Notes: generated by a model from the sequence alone, not told the origin. A stretch of DNA of 64,000 nt from Lactococcus carnosus (GCF_006770265.1 NZ_CP017194.1:372001-436000), one strand, 5' to 3'. Positions 34,335 to 44,314 are shown, numbered from the stretch's first letter. Numbers and translations are program-made.

Positions 34335-35008
34335 CAGTAGTAGATAAACCATACAGTGCCATTATTTTAGCAGCTGGATCTGGAACCAGAATGGCCGCGG
34401 ACCGTAATAAAATATTCTTAAAGCTCGCGGATCAGGCTATATTTACTTATTCATTAAATTTATTTTTATCTGATTCTGACTGTAAATCAGTCATTCTGGT
34501 AGGAAAAGCAGAGGAAAAACAGTACTTTTCAAGCTATTTAACGGACAGGGTGACTTTTGTTGTTGGTGGAGATGAACGACAGGATTCTGTAAGACATGCG
34601 CTATCTCATGTGGCTTCTAGTCATGTGATGATTCATGATGGCGCGCGACCATTTGTTACCTTATCTGATTTAATCTATCTTAAAGCACATACAAATGCGA
34701 TTTTGGCAGTGCCAGTCAAAGATACAATCAAGGAGGTTTGCGATGCAAATCAAATCAAGGCGACTATTCCACGACAAGCTCTTTGGTCTGCTCAAACCCC
34801 TCAGTTTTTTGACACTTCCCTAATTAAAACAGTCCATCAGGCAGCACATGATGCGGGGTTTTTAGGCACTGATGATGCGAGTTTGGTTGAACAGTTTTCG
34901 ACTGTCCCAGTTACCATCGTTTCAGGTAGTTATGAAAACATTAAAATTACAACACCAGAGGATCTCATTTTTGGGAATGCGATTTTAGCAAGTCGGTTGA
35001 CTAGCTAA
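34331..35008 (+). CDS. ispD: 2-C-methyl-D-erythritol 4-phosphate cytidylyltransferase
   Basis: Third enzyme of the MEP isoprenoid pathway, making CDP-ME. The 225 residues begin with the nucleotidyltransferase motif IILAAGSGTRM, then NKIFLKL, VVGGDERQDSV, HDGARPFVT and the VKDTIKE segment; TEDL-like TTPEDL near the C-terminus. A TarI-type ribitol cytidylyltransferase is the main alternative, but the adjacency to ispF supports IspD. ATGA overlap with the upstream gene implies coupling. Confidence 0.88.
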   Translation: MTVVDKPYSAIILAAGSGTRMAADRNKIFLKLADQAIFTYSLNLFLSDSDCKSVILVGKAEEKQYFSSYLTDRVTFVVGGDERQDSVRHALSHVASSHVMIHDGARPFVTLSDLIYLKAHTNAILAVPVKDTIKEVCDANQIKATIPRQALWSAQTPQFFDTSLIKTVHQAAHDAGFLGTDDASLVEQFSTVPVTIVSGSYENIKITTPEDLIFGNAILASRLTS

Positions 35009-35042
35009 AGCTAACTTAAGTAACTATTAGGAGGTAAGGCAG

Positions 35043-35528
35043 ATGCACGCACTTAAAATCGGCCATGGATACGACGTTCATGAGCTTGTGGCAAATCGAG
35101 ACCTGATAATAGGGGGTGTTAATATCCCTTATGAAAAAGGGTTGCTTGGTCATTCAGATGCAGATGTCCTATTACATGCTATTACAGACGCTATCATTGG
35201 TGCTTTGGGTTTGGGAGATATCGGTCATGCATTTCCTGATACCAATCCTGAGACACAAGGGATTGCATCGATAAAAATATTAGCGGACATTTATCAAGTC
35301 ATGGTCGAAAAGGGCTATTGTATTGGCAATATAGATGCGACGATTTTAGCAGAAGCACCTAAAATGGCACCTCATCTGCAAGAGATGAAGCAGATTATCG
35401 CCGAAATCTTACAGACTGAGATCGAGAATATAAATATAAAAGCAACAACGACTGAAAAATTAGGCTTTATCGGACGCCGTGAAGGTATGGCCTGTGAGGC
35501 AGTTGTCCTAATTAGTCAGGTATCGTAA
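35043..35528 (+). CDS. ispF: 2-C-methyl-D-erythritol 2,4-cyclodiphosphate synthase
   Basis: Converts CDP-ME 2-phosphate to the cyclic diphosphate of the MEP pathway. The zinc ligands and signature are intact: GHGYDVHEL (Asp 10, His 12), GHSDADVLLHAITDA (His 44), IGHAFPDTNP and the ATTTEKLGFIGRREG C-terminal motif. 161 residues is the family length. AGGAGG precedes ATG; 34 bases separate it from ispD. Active-site completeness argues that it is functional. Confidence 0.95.
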   Translation: MHALKIGHGYDVHELVANRDLIIGGVNIPYEKGLLGHSDADVLLHAITDAIIGALGLGDIGHAFPDTNPETQGIASIKILADIYQVMVEKGYCIGNIDATILAEAPKMAPHLQEMKQIIAEILQTEIENINIKATTTEKLGFIGRREGMACEAVVLISQVS

Positions 35529-35654
35529 AACATCTTGTTTGAAGCTGTTACATCACACAAATAGAGGCAAGTAGGAGATAGAAACGTCAAGAGCAAGGAT
35601 GGCGTTTCTTTTGATATTTTGGTAAAATAGGAATGACTATTTTAAGGAGAAAAA

Positions 35655-37103
35655 ATGACAAATAAAATTCGTGTGCGTTATGCACCATCACCAACCGGGT
35701 TATTGCATATTGGGAATGCTAGAACAGCACTCTTTAATTATCTATATGCGCGTCACCATGGTGGGGACTTCATCATCCGTATCGAAGATACTGACCGTAA
35801 ACGTCATGTTGAAGATGGGGAACGTTCTCAATTAGACAATTTACGTTGGCTTGGTATGGATTGGGATGAGTCGCCAGAGACACATGAAAACTATCGCCAG
35901 TCTGAACGGTTGTCACTTTATCAAACATATATCGATGAGCTGTTAGCTTCTGGTCATGCTTATCATTCTTATAAAACTGAGGAAGAAATTGCTGCTGACC
36001 GTGAAGCGCAAGAAGCTAAAGGACTACCACCAGTTTACATCAGTGAGTATACTGGCATGACTGACGAACAGGTTGCGACTTATATTGCCGATAGACAAGC
36101 TGCTGGTGTTGTGCCAACAGTCCGGATTAAAGTACCTGCAGGTGCTATTTACAAATGGCATGATATCGTCAAAGGTGATATCGAGTTTGAAGGTAAAAAT
36201 CTTGGCGGTGACTGGGTGATTCAAAAGCGCGATGGGTATCCAACGTATAACTTCGCAGTTGTCGTAGATGATCACGATATGCAAATTTCTCATGTTATTC
36301 GTGGGGATGATCATATTGCCAACACACCTAAACAGTTGATGATTTATGAAGCACTTGGTTGGGCGATTCCAGAATTTGGTCATATGACTTTAATCATTAA
36401 CTCAGAGACTGGTAAAAAATTATCAAAACGCGATACCAATACCTTGCAATTTATCGAAGATTACCGCAAAAAAGGCTATTTACCAGAAGCAGTCTTTAAC
36501 TTTATCTCACTCTTAGGTTGGAATCCTGGTGGAGAAGAAGAAATCTTCTCTCAAGCACAGTTGATTGACTTATTCGATGAAAATCGCTTATCAAAATCAC
36601 CAGCAGCTTTTGATCAGAAAAAACTCGATTGGTTAGATAACGACTATATTAAACATGCTGACCTGGATAAAGTATTTGCTCTAGCGACACCGTTCTTAAG
36701 TGAAGCAGGTCGTTTGGATGACAAGTCTAAACACTTGGTTGCCTTGTACCAACCGCAACTTAAATCAATCGATGAGATTGTTCCCTTGACAGATTTATTC
36801 TATTCAGCCTTTCCTGACTTAACAGATGCAGCAAAAGAAGTTTTAGAGGCTGAAACTGCACCGGTTGTCATCAAGGCCTTTAAAGAAAAACTAGAGGATT
36901 TGGCAGATGCTGATTATGTGAAAGATAACATCTTCCCATTGATTAAAGCAGTCCAAAAAGAAACTGGCATTAAAGGGAAGAACTTATTCATGCCGATCAG
37001 AATTGCCGTTTCAGGTGAGATGCATGGCCCAGAATTACCAGATACAATCTACCTATTAGGTAAAGAAAAAGCTGTCAACCATTTGGCACAGTTTATCAAA
37101 TAA
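35655..37103 (+). CDS. gltX: Glutamyl-tRNA synthetase
   Basis: Class I synthetase charging tRNA(Glu), in this group also tRNA(Gln) as the first step to Gln-tRNA. The HIGH motif appears as [14 protein letters not shown] and KMSKS as KKLSKRDTN near residue 255; [13 protein letters not shown] is typical of GluRS. 482 residues is normal. A TGGTAAAAT extended -10 and AAGGAG lie upstream, and a strong terminator follows, so it may be transcribed partly on its own despite conserved order with ispDF. Confidence 0.97.
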   Translation: MTNKIRVRYAPSPTGLLHIGNARTALFNYLYARHHGGDFIIRIEDTDRKRHVEDGERSQLDNLRWLGMDWDESPETHENYRQSERLSLYQTYIDELLASGHAYHSYKTEEEIAADREAQEAKGLPPVYISEYTGMTDEQVATYIADRQAAGVVPTVRIKVPAGAIYKWHDIVKGDIEFEGKNLGGDWVIQKRDGYPTYNFAVVVDDHDMQISHVIRGDDHIANTPKQLMIYEALGWAIPEFGHMTLIINSETGKKLSKRDTNTLQFIEDYRKKGYLPEAVFNFISLLGWNPGGEEEIFSQAQLIDLFDENRLSKSPAAFDQKKLDWLDNDYIKHADLDKVFALATPFLSEAGRLDDKSKHLVALYQPQLKSIDEIVPLTDLFYSAFPDLTDAAKEVLEAETAPVVIKAFKEKLEDLADADYVKDNIFPLIKAVQKETGIKGKNLFMPIRIAVSGEMHGPELPDTIYLLGKEKAVNHLAQFIK

Positions 37104-37106
37104 AAA

Positions 37107-37139
37107 CAAAAAAAGATCCCAATCGGATCTTTTTTTTTT
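37107..37139. terminator. Terminator of gltX, possibly bidirectional
   Basis: AAAAAGATCC and GGATCTTTTT pair around CAATC, with A and T runs either side; it also ends the convergent C26 gene. Confidence 0.85.
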
Positions 37140-37141
37140 GC

Positions 37142-37854
37142 TTAAAGTTCATTGACAAAAAAGTCAAAAATGGCACGTTCGTGAGTGGTTGTAGCCCAAG
37201 CACATTCTGGATGCCATTGGACACCTAGCAACCGTTTTTCTTTGTTTTCGACAGCCTCTATCACACCATCACTAGCACTGGCAATGACGGTTAGCTCATC
37301 AGATATAGTGTCAATCATTTGATGATGAAAGGAATTGACGTGATAGGTTTCTGGTAAGAAACGTAAACTAGATGCTTGATCAACTTGGATAAAGTGAGTG
37401 GAGAAATTGGCTTTAGTTGGCGCCTGCATATGTTTAAAGGTCTCAGTTGTTTTCAAGGATAGGTCTTGATATAAGCTACCACCGAGTGCGACATTAAGTA
37501 GCTGATGGCCACGACAGATACCGAATAAGGCTTTTTCTTGTTTGAGGACTTCTTTTATCACAGCAAGCTCAAAGCGATCTCGGTTAGGGTTGGTGTTACC
37601 TAAACGCATATGGGGATCTTGCCCATAAAACTCAGGAGATACATCCTCGCCCCCGTTAATAGGACCTTGTCAACAAGGGAAATCGTATCCGCTAGTTTGT
37701 CTAGATCTTGATCGATTGGCATCATAATAACGGTTGCGCCTACATCTTGCAGAGCATCGATAAAGGCTGTACGTGTATAGGTAACAGGGAATTCGTGGAA
37801 AGGCAGCTCAGGAGTGCTGAGATACTGCCCACCGATAAGGCCGATAATTGTCAT
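37142..37854 (-). pseudogene. Gamma-glutamyl-GABA hydrolase-like class I amidotransferase (peptidase C26), frameshifted
   Basis: Two overlapping frames on the minus strand together make one PuuD-like protein of about 237 residues. The first (37600-37854) gives the N-terminus up to KVLLTG; the second, if entered one base earlier, continues with GEDVSPEFYGQDPH and reaches GICRGHQLLN (nucleophile Cys) and WHPE (catalytic His and Glu). Six C residues at 37650-37654 would restore the frame; five are present. It may be a pseudogene, a slippage site or a sequencing error. It lies 3 bases downstream of pepX and is presumably co-transcribed. Confidence 0.82.
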
Positions 37855-37857
37855 AGG

Positions 37858-40155
37858 TTAGCTTTCTTTTGGGATATAGAGTCGTGATTTTTGCAGATTA
37901 AGTTGGTAGGTGACATCACGGTTATCACGTATCGTATGTTCAAAATCAGTACTGTAAAGTAGCAGACGCAAGGTATCATTTGCCTCAAAGTCATAGATAG
38001 TCGGTTGCAGTCGCAGCTCGACTTTAGTCCATTCATTAGGCGTGACGGAATTAATTTCCGTCAGTTTTTGTCGATTTTGCAGATTCATAAAGCCTTTTGT
38101 CACGACTTGGTAAGGTTTATCTACTAAAGTCAATTCCTTCAAATCATCCAGCATAAAGTTGCGACCGCGATCAATCGTCTTAAGATCGAGTGTTGTCGGG
38201 ACATCAGTCAAGCGTTTTTTGTTACCGAGGTCTAATACTTGGGCTGATAAGATACCTTTGCTATCATTTAATTTGAGACGTAGGTCTAGCACAATCTGCC
38301 CATTAAGGCGGATTTTTTCAGGAATATGGATATCGATGCATGTCGCATTTGACTTGCCCTCAAATAAGTCAGCTTTAAACTTGTGGAAATTTTGGCTATA
38401 CTGCTTGAAAGTCGCATCAGGATATTGATTGTCAAATTGGGCTAGTTTTTCATCATAACCGAGTTGTATCGTCTCGATATCCTGTGCCCCAAATGAGGCT
38501 AATCCTGTGAATGATTGACTAACATTATTTTTTTGCCAGATAACGGCTGGCAGGTTTAGTGTTAGATCACGCGATAGTAATTTAGCGGTGAAGTAGGCGT
38601 TGATCGTCTCTGAAAAATCAATGGATTGCCAGTTATTCATGTAAACATGACTACCTTGATGTAAAAAGGCATGTTTCGTAATGTGCTCAGGCAAGGCATG
38701 CCAAAAATTAAAGGCGTGTGACGTTGTGACGTTAAAATCTTGTAGACCGTGTACAAGCAAGATATCAGCTGTTACCTTGTCCGTATTTGGTAGATAGTTT
38801 CGTGCCTGCCAATAGCTATTATAGTCACCAGATTCATGATCTAGTTGTACCGTCATATCAGCCAACTGTTCTTGATAAGTCGTGTTGTGTCTGACAAAAT
38901 CAGCAGCATCTAGATTTTTCGAGTAGGTTAATTCAGCTAAGACATCTAAGTCCTCTCCAGGAAAACCGCCAGGACTTCGTACGAGTCCATTTTCACGGTA
39001 ATAGTCATACCAGTTAGTGATACCTGCCTCAGCGAGAATAACATCAAGGCCAGCGACACCTGTCGTTGCTGCGCCATAAGCAAGTGTTCCTAGGTACGAT
39101 TTACCTGTCATAGCGACGTGACCGCTTGCCCAATCAGCCGTGATGGTATGTGTTTTTTGTCTACTTGTAAAGGCACGCGTACGTCCATTTAACCAGTCGA
39201 TAACTGCGGTCACACCAGCTATTTGCTGATAATCTCCAGATGTTTGGAAACCATCAGAGCCACGAGTGCCGACACTTGCCACATAAATTGAGGCAAAGCC
39301 TCGTGATAAGAAGTAGTCGTTGAGTGAATAAGTCCAGCCATGTGTAAAGTGCTCGGTCGCTTGATTGTCAGGAGCGGCTGGTACTTCTACTTTATCATAG
39401 TCTGGGAAAGCTGTGGGGTGATCTGGTAGCTCAATCAAATGAGGTGTCTTTTTAGCTAGATTACCTGTCATCTCATGAAGTTTAGCATCATTAGCAATCT
39501 CGTTAATACCAAGGTGATAAGGACTTGCAGTCATGACAACTGGTAGCTTACCATCAAACTGTGGTCGGATGATCTGGACTTTAATCAGATCATAAGTCCC
39601 CCGATTTTGTGTGTCGACTGGACTTTCGACATAAACAACTTCACGGATCAAGGTCTGTGTGTCAAATGTAGCAAGTGCTTTATCGTTAAAGAAGTGGTAC
39701 TGATTATCAGCTGCTAGTAAGCCTTCGGATACCCAATGTTCGATTAAGGTCATCCCGTTTTTCTGCCGTGAATTCATCAGGAGATAGATAGCTTTTATTA
39801 AAGTAGGTGTGTCTGATATATCGCTGTTTAAGTCAACCATCGGTAGGTTAAGGTCTTGTGCGAAAGTGATAGCACCAGAAAATTGGAACTCGTAATTTGC
39901 GACAAAGCCAAGTAGCTGCAGACCGAGTCCGTAAAAAATATCCCAAGTTAAGCTAGTATCTGCTACTAAAAAGTCAACTAGTGTTTGTTCTTGGCTGATA
40001 GCTAAGCTGGTTTGCTCAACTGGTGCTGTTGTTAGCAGATTTTCAAGTATTTGTTTAGCAGAAAGCTTGCTATCAAAGACAATACCCAGTTCGGCTAGCT
40101 CGATTATTTGTTGCGCAAGTGGTTTATCGATGATAGAAAAGTGATTAAATTGCAT
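37858..40155 (-). CDS. pepX: X-prolyl dipeptidyl aminopeptidase PepX
   Basis: Cytosolic S15 serine peptidase that removes X-Pro dipeptides, important for use of casein-type peptides. The 765-residue protein matches lactococcal PepX (763). The nucleophile is the Ser of GKSYLG at about residue 353, the acid lies in HGLQDFNV and the His in HQGSHVYM. AAGGAG is 5 bases before ATG and a TATAAT (40239-40244, minus strand) lies upstream. Divergence from a GlpF-type gene is the same as in Lactococcus lactis. Confidence 0.96.
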   Translation of the reverse strand: MQFNHFSIIDKPLAQQIIELAELGIVFDSKLSAKQILENLLTTAPVEQTSLAISQEQTLVDFLVADTSLTWDIFYGLGLQLLGFVANYEFQFSGAITFAQDLNLPMVDLNSDISDTPTLIKAIYLLMNSRQKNGMTLIEHWVSEGLLAADNQYHFFNDKALATFDTQTLIREVVYVESPVDTQNRGTYDLIKVQIIRPQFDGKLPVVMTASPYHLGINEIANDAKLHEMTGNLAKKTPHLIELPDHPTAFPDYDKVEVPAAPDNQATEHFTHGWTYSLNDYFLSRGFASIYVASVGTRGSDGFQTSGDYQQIAGVTAVIDWLNGRTRAFTSRQKTHTITADWASGHVAMTGKSYLGTLAYGAATTGVAGLDVILAEAGITNWYDYYRENGLVRSPGGFPGEDLDVLAELTYSKNLDAADFVRHNTTYQEQLADMTVQLDHESGDYNSYWQARNYLPNTDKVTADILLVHGLQDFNVTTSHAFNFWHALPEHITKHAFLHQGSHVYMNNWQSIDFSETINAYFTAKLLSRDLTLNLPAVIWQKNNVSQSFTGLASFGAQDIETIQLGYDEKLAQFDNQYPDATFKQYSQNFHKFKADLFEGKSNATCIDIHIPEKIRLNGQIVLDLRLKLNDSKGILSAQVLDLGNKKRLTDVPTTLDLKTIDRGRNFMLDDLKELTLVDKPYQVVTKGFMNLQNRQKLTEINSVTPNEWTKVELRLQPTIYDFEANDTLRLLLYSTDFEHTIRDNRDVTYQLNLQKSRLYIPKES

Positions 40156-40629
40156 TTGATCTCCTTCGTTGTTTTAGCTGGAACGCTTGCCAGTCAGTAT
40201 ACTTGTCGATGTGTAAAAGCAAGTTAGCAATACCTTAAATTATAACAAAAATAGAAGACAAAACCTACTAGGCTTGTCTCTAAAAATGGTGATATGGTGA
40301 ATTAAATCATGTAGTTTAGGATTAGCAGGTAACGACTCAATTTTAAAAATAAGCGACTTGATGAAAATAATTAAAGCAAAAAATTTTACATGAGACGAAA
40401 GGTAATGTCAAGTGATTGGTTTAGGAAAACACCGCTATTTTTATCTAGTTGGCCTTAAATTGAGCTTAATTCTTAATGTAAACGTTTGCGCAAGCTTTAC
40501 ACGCCATTCTTTTTCTGATAAACTAATATAGTGCTATCAATAGCAATGTATCTTGATTTTTTAGGTTTATTTTTTTATGCCTTTAATCAGTCCGTTTAAC
40601 AATTTAACTAAAGGAGATTACGAACAAAA
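40156..40629. other. Divergent intergenic region pepX / glpF-like
   Basis: No gene is seen in these 474 bases. It holds the pepX -10 (40239-40244, minus strand) and, for the rightward gene, a cre-like site at 40476-40490 and a possible -10 near 40525. Confidence 0.5.
40476..40490 (+). promoter_or_regulatory. Candidate cre (CcpA) site upstream of the glpF-like gene
   Basis: ATGTAAACGTTTGCG matches the consensus WTGNAANCGNWNNCW at 14 of 15 positions (last base G). A wider TGTAAA...TTTACA inverted repeat (40477-40501) surrounds it. Confidence 0.65.
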
Positions 40630-41532
40630 ATGGACGTAACATGGATGACAAAATACCTCGCTGAGTTCCTCGGAACAGCGATTCTTATTATTCTTGGTAA
40701 CGGCGCGGTCGCAAACGTTGACCTCAAAGGTGCTAAAGGATATGCTTCAGGCTGGATGACAATCGCTTGGGGGTATGGTTGTGGGGTAATGATCCCTGCT
40801 TTGATGTTTGGTAATGTTTCAGGTAACCACATCAACCCAGCTTTCACACTTGGCCTTGCAGCATCTGGTCTTTTCCCATGGGCGCATGTCGCTCAATATA
40901 TCATCGCACAAATTCTTGGTGCAATGGTTGGTCAAGCAATTATTGTGACGGTTTACCGCCCATTCTACTTGAACACAACGAATCCAAACCACATTCTAGG
41001 GACTTTCTCTACAATTGCGAGTGCTGATGATGGTACCAAAGAAAGTCGTCGTGGGGCCTTAATTAATGGCTTCTTAAATGAATTCTTTGGCTCATTTGTT
41101 CTTTTCTTCGGTGCGCTTGGCTTGACTAAAAACTTCTTCGGTGCCGAAATTGTCCCTGCTATTGATAAATTATTAGCAACAGGTCAAGGTGCAGGTGGTG
41201 CAGCTAAAAAAGTTGCTGAGATGGATATCACGACAAAAGTACAACAAGGTGTTGTTGGCTTAACAGCTGGTAACGCAGGATCGCTTGCAGTTGCCCATAT
41301 TGCCCTAGGTTTCTTAGTGCTAGCACTTGTTGCAGCATTGGGCGGACCAACTGGTCCTGGTCTTAATCCAGCGCGTGACCTGGGTCCTCGTCTCTTACAT
41401 GCTATCTTGCCTAAAGCTGTTCTTGGCGAAAGCAAGAGTGATTCAAAATGGTGGTATGCATGGGTCCCAGTTGCAGCACCAATCTTAGCTGGTCTTTCAG
41501 CAATTGCTCTCTTTAAAATTATTTTCTTATAA
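40630..41532 (+). CDS. glpF: Aquaglyceroporin (GlpF/Gla type)
   Basis: Membrane channel for glycerol and possibly water, like lactococcal Gla. The 300 residues have six spans and both NPA boxes: NHINPAFTLG near residue 67 and GLNPARDLGPRL near residue 238; Asp after the second NPAR is a glycerol-facilitator mark. Around residues 180-205 the loop is enlarged (GQGAGGAAKKVAEMD), as in lactobacillar and lactococcal members. AAAGGAG precedes ATG and a cre-like site lies 140 bases upstream. No glpK or glpD is adjacent. Confidence 0.93.
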   Translation: MDVTWMTKYLAEFLGTAILIILGNGAVANVDLKGAKGYASGWMTIAWGYGCGVMIPALMFGNVSGNHINPAFTLGLAASGLFPWAHVAQYIIAQILGAMVGQAIIVTVYRPFYLNTTNPNHILGTFSTIASADDGTKESRRGALINGFLNEFFGSFVLFFGALGLTKNFFGAEIVPAIDKLLATGQGAGGAAKKVAEMDITTKVQQGVVGLTAGNAGSLAVAHIALGFLVLALVAALGGPTGPGLNPARDLGPRLLHAILPKAVLGESKSDSKWWYAWVPVAAPILAGLSAIALFKIIFL

Positions 41533-41556
41533 GCAATCAAGGTAGTAATCTTATAT

Positions 41557-41596
41557 AAAAAATGCCCACTAGTTAAAAGACTAGTGGGCATTTTTT
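41557..41596. terminator. Strong bidirectional terminator
   Basis: AATGCCCACTAGT (41561-41573) and ACTAGTGGGCATT (41580-41592) are exact inverse copies with A and T runs outside, between convergent genes. Confidence 0.93.
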
Positions 41597-41599
41597 GAT

Positions 41600-42316
41600 T
41601 TACATTGACATCAAAATACCAATCACACCAAAGGTATTCCATAAAAAATGAACGGACATATTCAGATAAAAATTACGATACTTAGCGTATAGTCCGGTAA
41701 GTACTAAACTCATGAGGCCATAGGTAATGAAACTTGGTATATCTGTAGGGACATGGACTGCTGTAAATAATCCCCAAGCAACAATGGCTGCGATTTTGGG
41801 CCATTTGTTAAATAGGAGTTCAAATGGCCCTACTCGAAAAATTAATTCTTCGAAGAATCCAGCTGACGTTGTCATAATGAAGAAAACAAGGGGTGGCAGG
41901 TTTTTACCAATAACCTTCAATAGTTCTTGATTTTCTGTGCTATTAGTGCCCGAAAAATACATCACTAGGCTGGAAATCACGGCAGTAGCAAACATCATCC
42001 CAAAACCGGCAGCAATTTTTCCAAGTTGGAAATAGCGCCAGTTGATAGCAGGGATGAGCTGATACTTTCTAGCCCAGCCATAAGCTAGCCAAACACAAGT
42101 GATAAAGATCAGTAAAAATAAGCTTATCTTCCATAGACTTGTTTTATCATGTGGTTGCTTAAAAATTGAAATCATATTTTGGGAAATTAGCCAAAGTCCT
42201 AATAACCAAATAAAAGATAGCCGTGACACCCAATTTTGTTTTGGTGGTGTATCAGTAAAAAGGTCATCTGGCTCTTTTTGTGCTAACTCTAGTTCTATTT
42301 TTTCGAAATAATCCAT
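41600..42316 (-). CDS. CPBP-family intramembrane glutamic protease
   Basis: A 238-residue polytopic membrane protein with the three CPBP (Abi) motifs: FFEELIFRVGPFELL with the catalytic Glu pair, the FTAVHV His, and NMSVHFLWNTFG with the last His/Asn. Such proteases often process or protect against peptides (bacteriocin immunity is common in lactic acid bacteria). ATG 42316 is preferred; a 12-codon longer frame starts at 42352. A TATGCT -10 lies about 10 bases upstream, so the leader is very short. No bacteriocin gene is adjacent. Confidence 0.87.
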   Translation of the reverse strand: MDYFEKIELELAQKEPDDLFTDTPPKQNWVSRLSFIWLLGLWLISQNMISIFKQPHDKTSLWKISLFLLIFITCVWLAYGWARKYQLIPAINWRYFQLGKIAAGFGMMFATAVISSLVMYFSGTNSTENQELLKVIGKNLPPLVFFIMTTSAGFFEELIFRVGPFELLFNKWPKIAAIVAWGLFTAVHVPTDIPSFITYGLMSLVLTGLYAKYRNFYLNMSVHFLWNTFGVIGILMSM

Positions 42317-42556
42317 ACCTATACGATAGCATAATTTTACTAAGATTAACACGATTTATTAGGATGAAATAAATTAAGATGTATATTCTTTATTAAGAAA
42401 ATAACGATAATTTGCTTATAATATGCCTTGAGCAGCCTTAAAATGAAAGACTTTAAAAAAATGTGATAATCGTATACAAAATTTTTGTAAATTTTGCCAT
42501 TGTCGCTTATAATGGTTAGAGATAAAAAACCACTTACAGAATTGAGATAAAATAAG

Positions 42557-43225
42557 ATGAAGACAATTTTTGAAAATGTTAGTTGCATGGTCCCGGTTGT
42601 TCGCGTGAATAACCGTGATTTGAATTTAGCTTTTTACAAGGATGTATTAGGACTTAAGGTGATATCAGAAGAAAATGCCTTAGCGATTCTAGGTGGCAAA
42701 TCTGCCAAAAATTTGGATGATGCCGTATTGATTATTGAAGAATCACCTAGCATGAGAACACGTGCTGTAACTGGTGTTAAAAAGTTGAAAAAAATCGTAT
42801 TGGCAAGTCCAGAATTTAAGGAAGGATTTGAGGCAACATCGCCAGAGGGAGACTTGTTTGAAGTCGTGCCGATGCAATCAGAAACATCAGACGTTGTCTT
42901 GCGGGATATTCAGCTACACACAGCAAATATTGCCGCTTGTTTAGCCTTCTACACGGAAGGCTTTGGCTTAAGCAGTCAGGGTAATTCAGTTTCATTGCCT
43001 TTTGGCACAATCAGCTATACTGAAGCGACTGGTGCTGATCTGATGACTAAACCTGAAGAGGTTTGGGATATAGAAGTGATTGAGTTTAAAGTAGCGCCAG
43101 AAGTTGATTTGAAACAGATTTCACAGCAATTAGATGGCTTAGGACTGCCTTATTATGTTGATAAAAAAGGTAAAATTTTAACCTTACATGATGCGCAAAA
43201 TATAGAAATCTGGTTTGCTAAATGA
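42557..43225 (+). CDS. cppA: CppA-family protein (VOC fold)
   Basis: A 222-residue protein of two glyoxalase/VOC-like halves, with PVVRVNNRDLNLAFYKDVLGLK at the start and LRDIQLHTANIAACLAFYTEGFGL at the start of the second half; EESPSMRTRAV and SPEGDLFEVVP are CppA marks. CppA was described in streptococci as a C3-degrading protein, though no protease motif or signal peptide is visible and a cytosolic role is as likely. It overlaps the serine hydrolase gene by 4 bases; a TATAAT near 42510 lies upstream. Confidence 0.82.
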   Translation: MKTIFENVSCMVPVVRVNNRDLNLAFYKDVLGLKVISEENALAILGGKSAKNLDDAVLIIEESPSMRTRAVTGVKKLKKIVLASPEFKEGFEATSPEGDLFEVVPMQSETSDVVLRDIQLHTANIAACLAFYTEGFGLSSQGNSVSLPFGTISYTEATGADLMTKPEEVWDIEVIEFKVAPEVDLKQISQQLDGLGLPYYVDKKGKILTLHDAQNIEIWFAK

Positions 43226-44235
43226 CCACTGCGTTAAGCGAAGGTCCTATTAAATTGATAGAAGCTTATATTGCATCTGGAATTTTTCCAGGTGCTTCTT
43301 TTGCTATCATTAATAAAACAAGTGTGCAAAAGTATACCATGGGTCTTAATAGATGCAAACCGGTCAAAATTGCTCTGGAAGACGACATGGCTTACGACTT
43401 AGCAAGTGTTTCGAAAGTTGTTGGTACGGGTACGGTTGTCATTAATCTCATTTTGTCTAAAAAAATTGACTTAGATGATTTGTTGATTGACCACTATCCT
43501 GACTTTAAAGGGGAGGGTGCAGCTAAGTTAACGATTCGTCAGCTTTTAACGCATACATCGGGAATTGATCCTTTTATAAAAAATAGAAATGCCTTAGCTT
43601 ATGATGCCCTCCGCCAGGCCCTTAACCAGGTTAAGGCGACTTCTGAAAAAGTCTTTCATTATTCAGATGTTAATTTTATCTTACTGGGCTTCATGTTAGA
43701 AACGCTATATAGTCAATCATTATCAGATATTCTAAAGTCGGAAATTTTTTTACCATTTGGAATGTCTCATACTGGATTTGTAGCACCTGAAAATACGGTT
43801 GCCACTGCTTGGCAGCTTCCCAAAGGCATGGTACATGATCCTAAAGCACAAGTGCTAGGGATACATACTGGTTCTGCAGGTCTTTTTTCAACAGTAGATG
43901 ATTTGCTTGCTTTTGCGCAAGCCTATTTAGCAGACGATCTCTATCTAGCACTGCTAGAAGATTATAGCCAGACACAAGATCAACGCAGTTTGGGGTGGGA
44001 TTTACTTGCTTTGAATGACGCAGCTGTCATAGCCAAACGTGATAGCTCCCAACAATGGCTAATCCATACGGGGTATACCGGGACATTTGTCATGCTGAAC
44101 CTTATCAGGCAACAGGCTGTCATCTTTTTATCAAATCGTGTCCATCTCAAGGATGATCGCATACAGTGGCTTGTTGATCGTAATTTACTGATTGACAGTT
44201 TTGTAAAAACAATGGAAATACTAGAAAATGAGTGA
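43222..44235 (+). CDS. Serine hydrolase, class C beta-lactamase / PBP4* fold
   Basis: A 337-residue beta-lactamase-related protein with Ser-x-x-Lys in ASVSKV (near residue 65), Tyr-Ser-Asp in HYSDVNF near residue 148 and the third box HTG in IHTGYTG near residue 283. No signal peptide, so it acts in the cytosol as an esterase or peptidase rather than in beta-lactam resistance. Start overlaps the cppA stop (ATGA). The order cppA, serine hydrolase, SNF2 also occurs in streptococci. Confidence 0.88.
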   Translation: MTTALSEGPIKLIEAYIASGIFPGASFAIINKTSVQKYTMGLNRCKPVKIALEDDMAYDLASVSKVVGTGTVVINLILSKKIDLDDLLIDHYPDFKGEGAAKLTIRQLLTHTSGIDPFIKNRNALAYDALRQALNQVKATSEKVFHYSDVNFILLGFMLETLYSQSLSDILKSEIFLPFGMSHTGFVAPENTVATAWQLPKGMVHDPKAQVLGIHTGSAGLFSTVDDLLAFAQAYLADDLYLALLEDYSQTQDQRSLGWDLLALNDAAVIAKRDSSQQWLIHTGYTGTFVMLNLIRQQAVIFLSNRVHLKDDRIQWLVDRNLLIDSFVKTMEILENE

Positions 44236-44286
44236 AATTTTCTAGAAAATATGGTATAATAGTGCAAAATTTAGGGTGATCGTTCT

Positions 44287-44314
44287 TGATTGAGATTGGG
44301 CTATATCTCAATCA
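44287..44314 (+). promoter_or_regulatory. Leader hairpin upstream of the SNF2 gene
   Basis: TGATTGAGAT (44287-44296) and ATCTCAATCA (44305-44314) pair perfectly. They lie about 25 bases after an extended -10 (TGGTATAAT, ending near 44259) and no T run follows, so it is a leader structure or operator rather than a terminator. Confidence 0.5.

Noticed and set aside
34331-35008. Reading ispD as TarI (ribitol-phosphate cytidylyltransferase)
   Set aside because: Adjacent ispF and the Bacillus-like order favour IspD; no tarJ lies nearby.
41184-41642. 152-codon minus-strand frame over the end of the glpF-like gene
   Set aside because: It runs through the bidirectional terminator and is antisense to conserved NPA-motif sequence.
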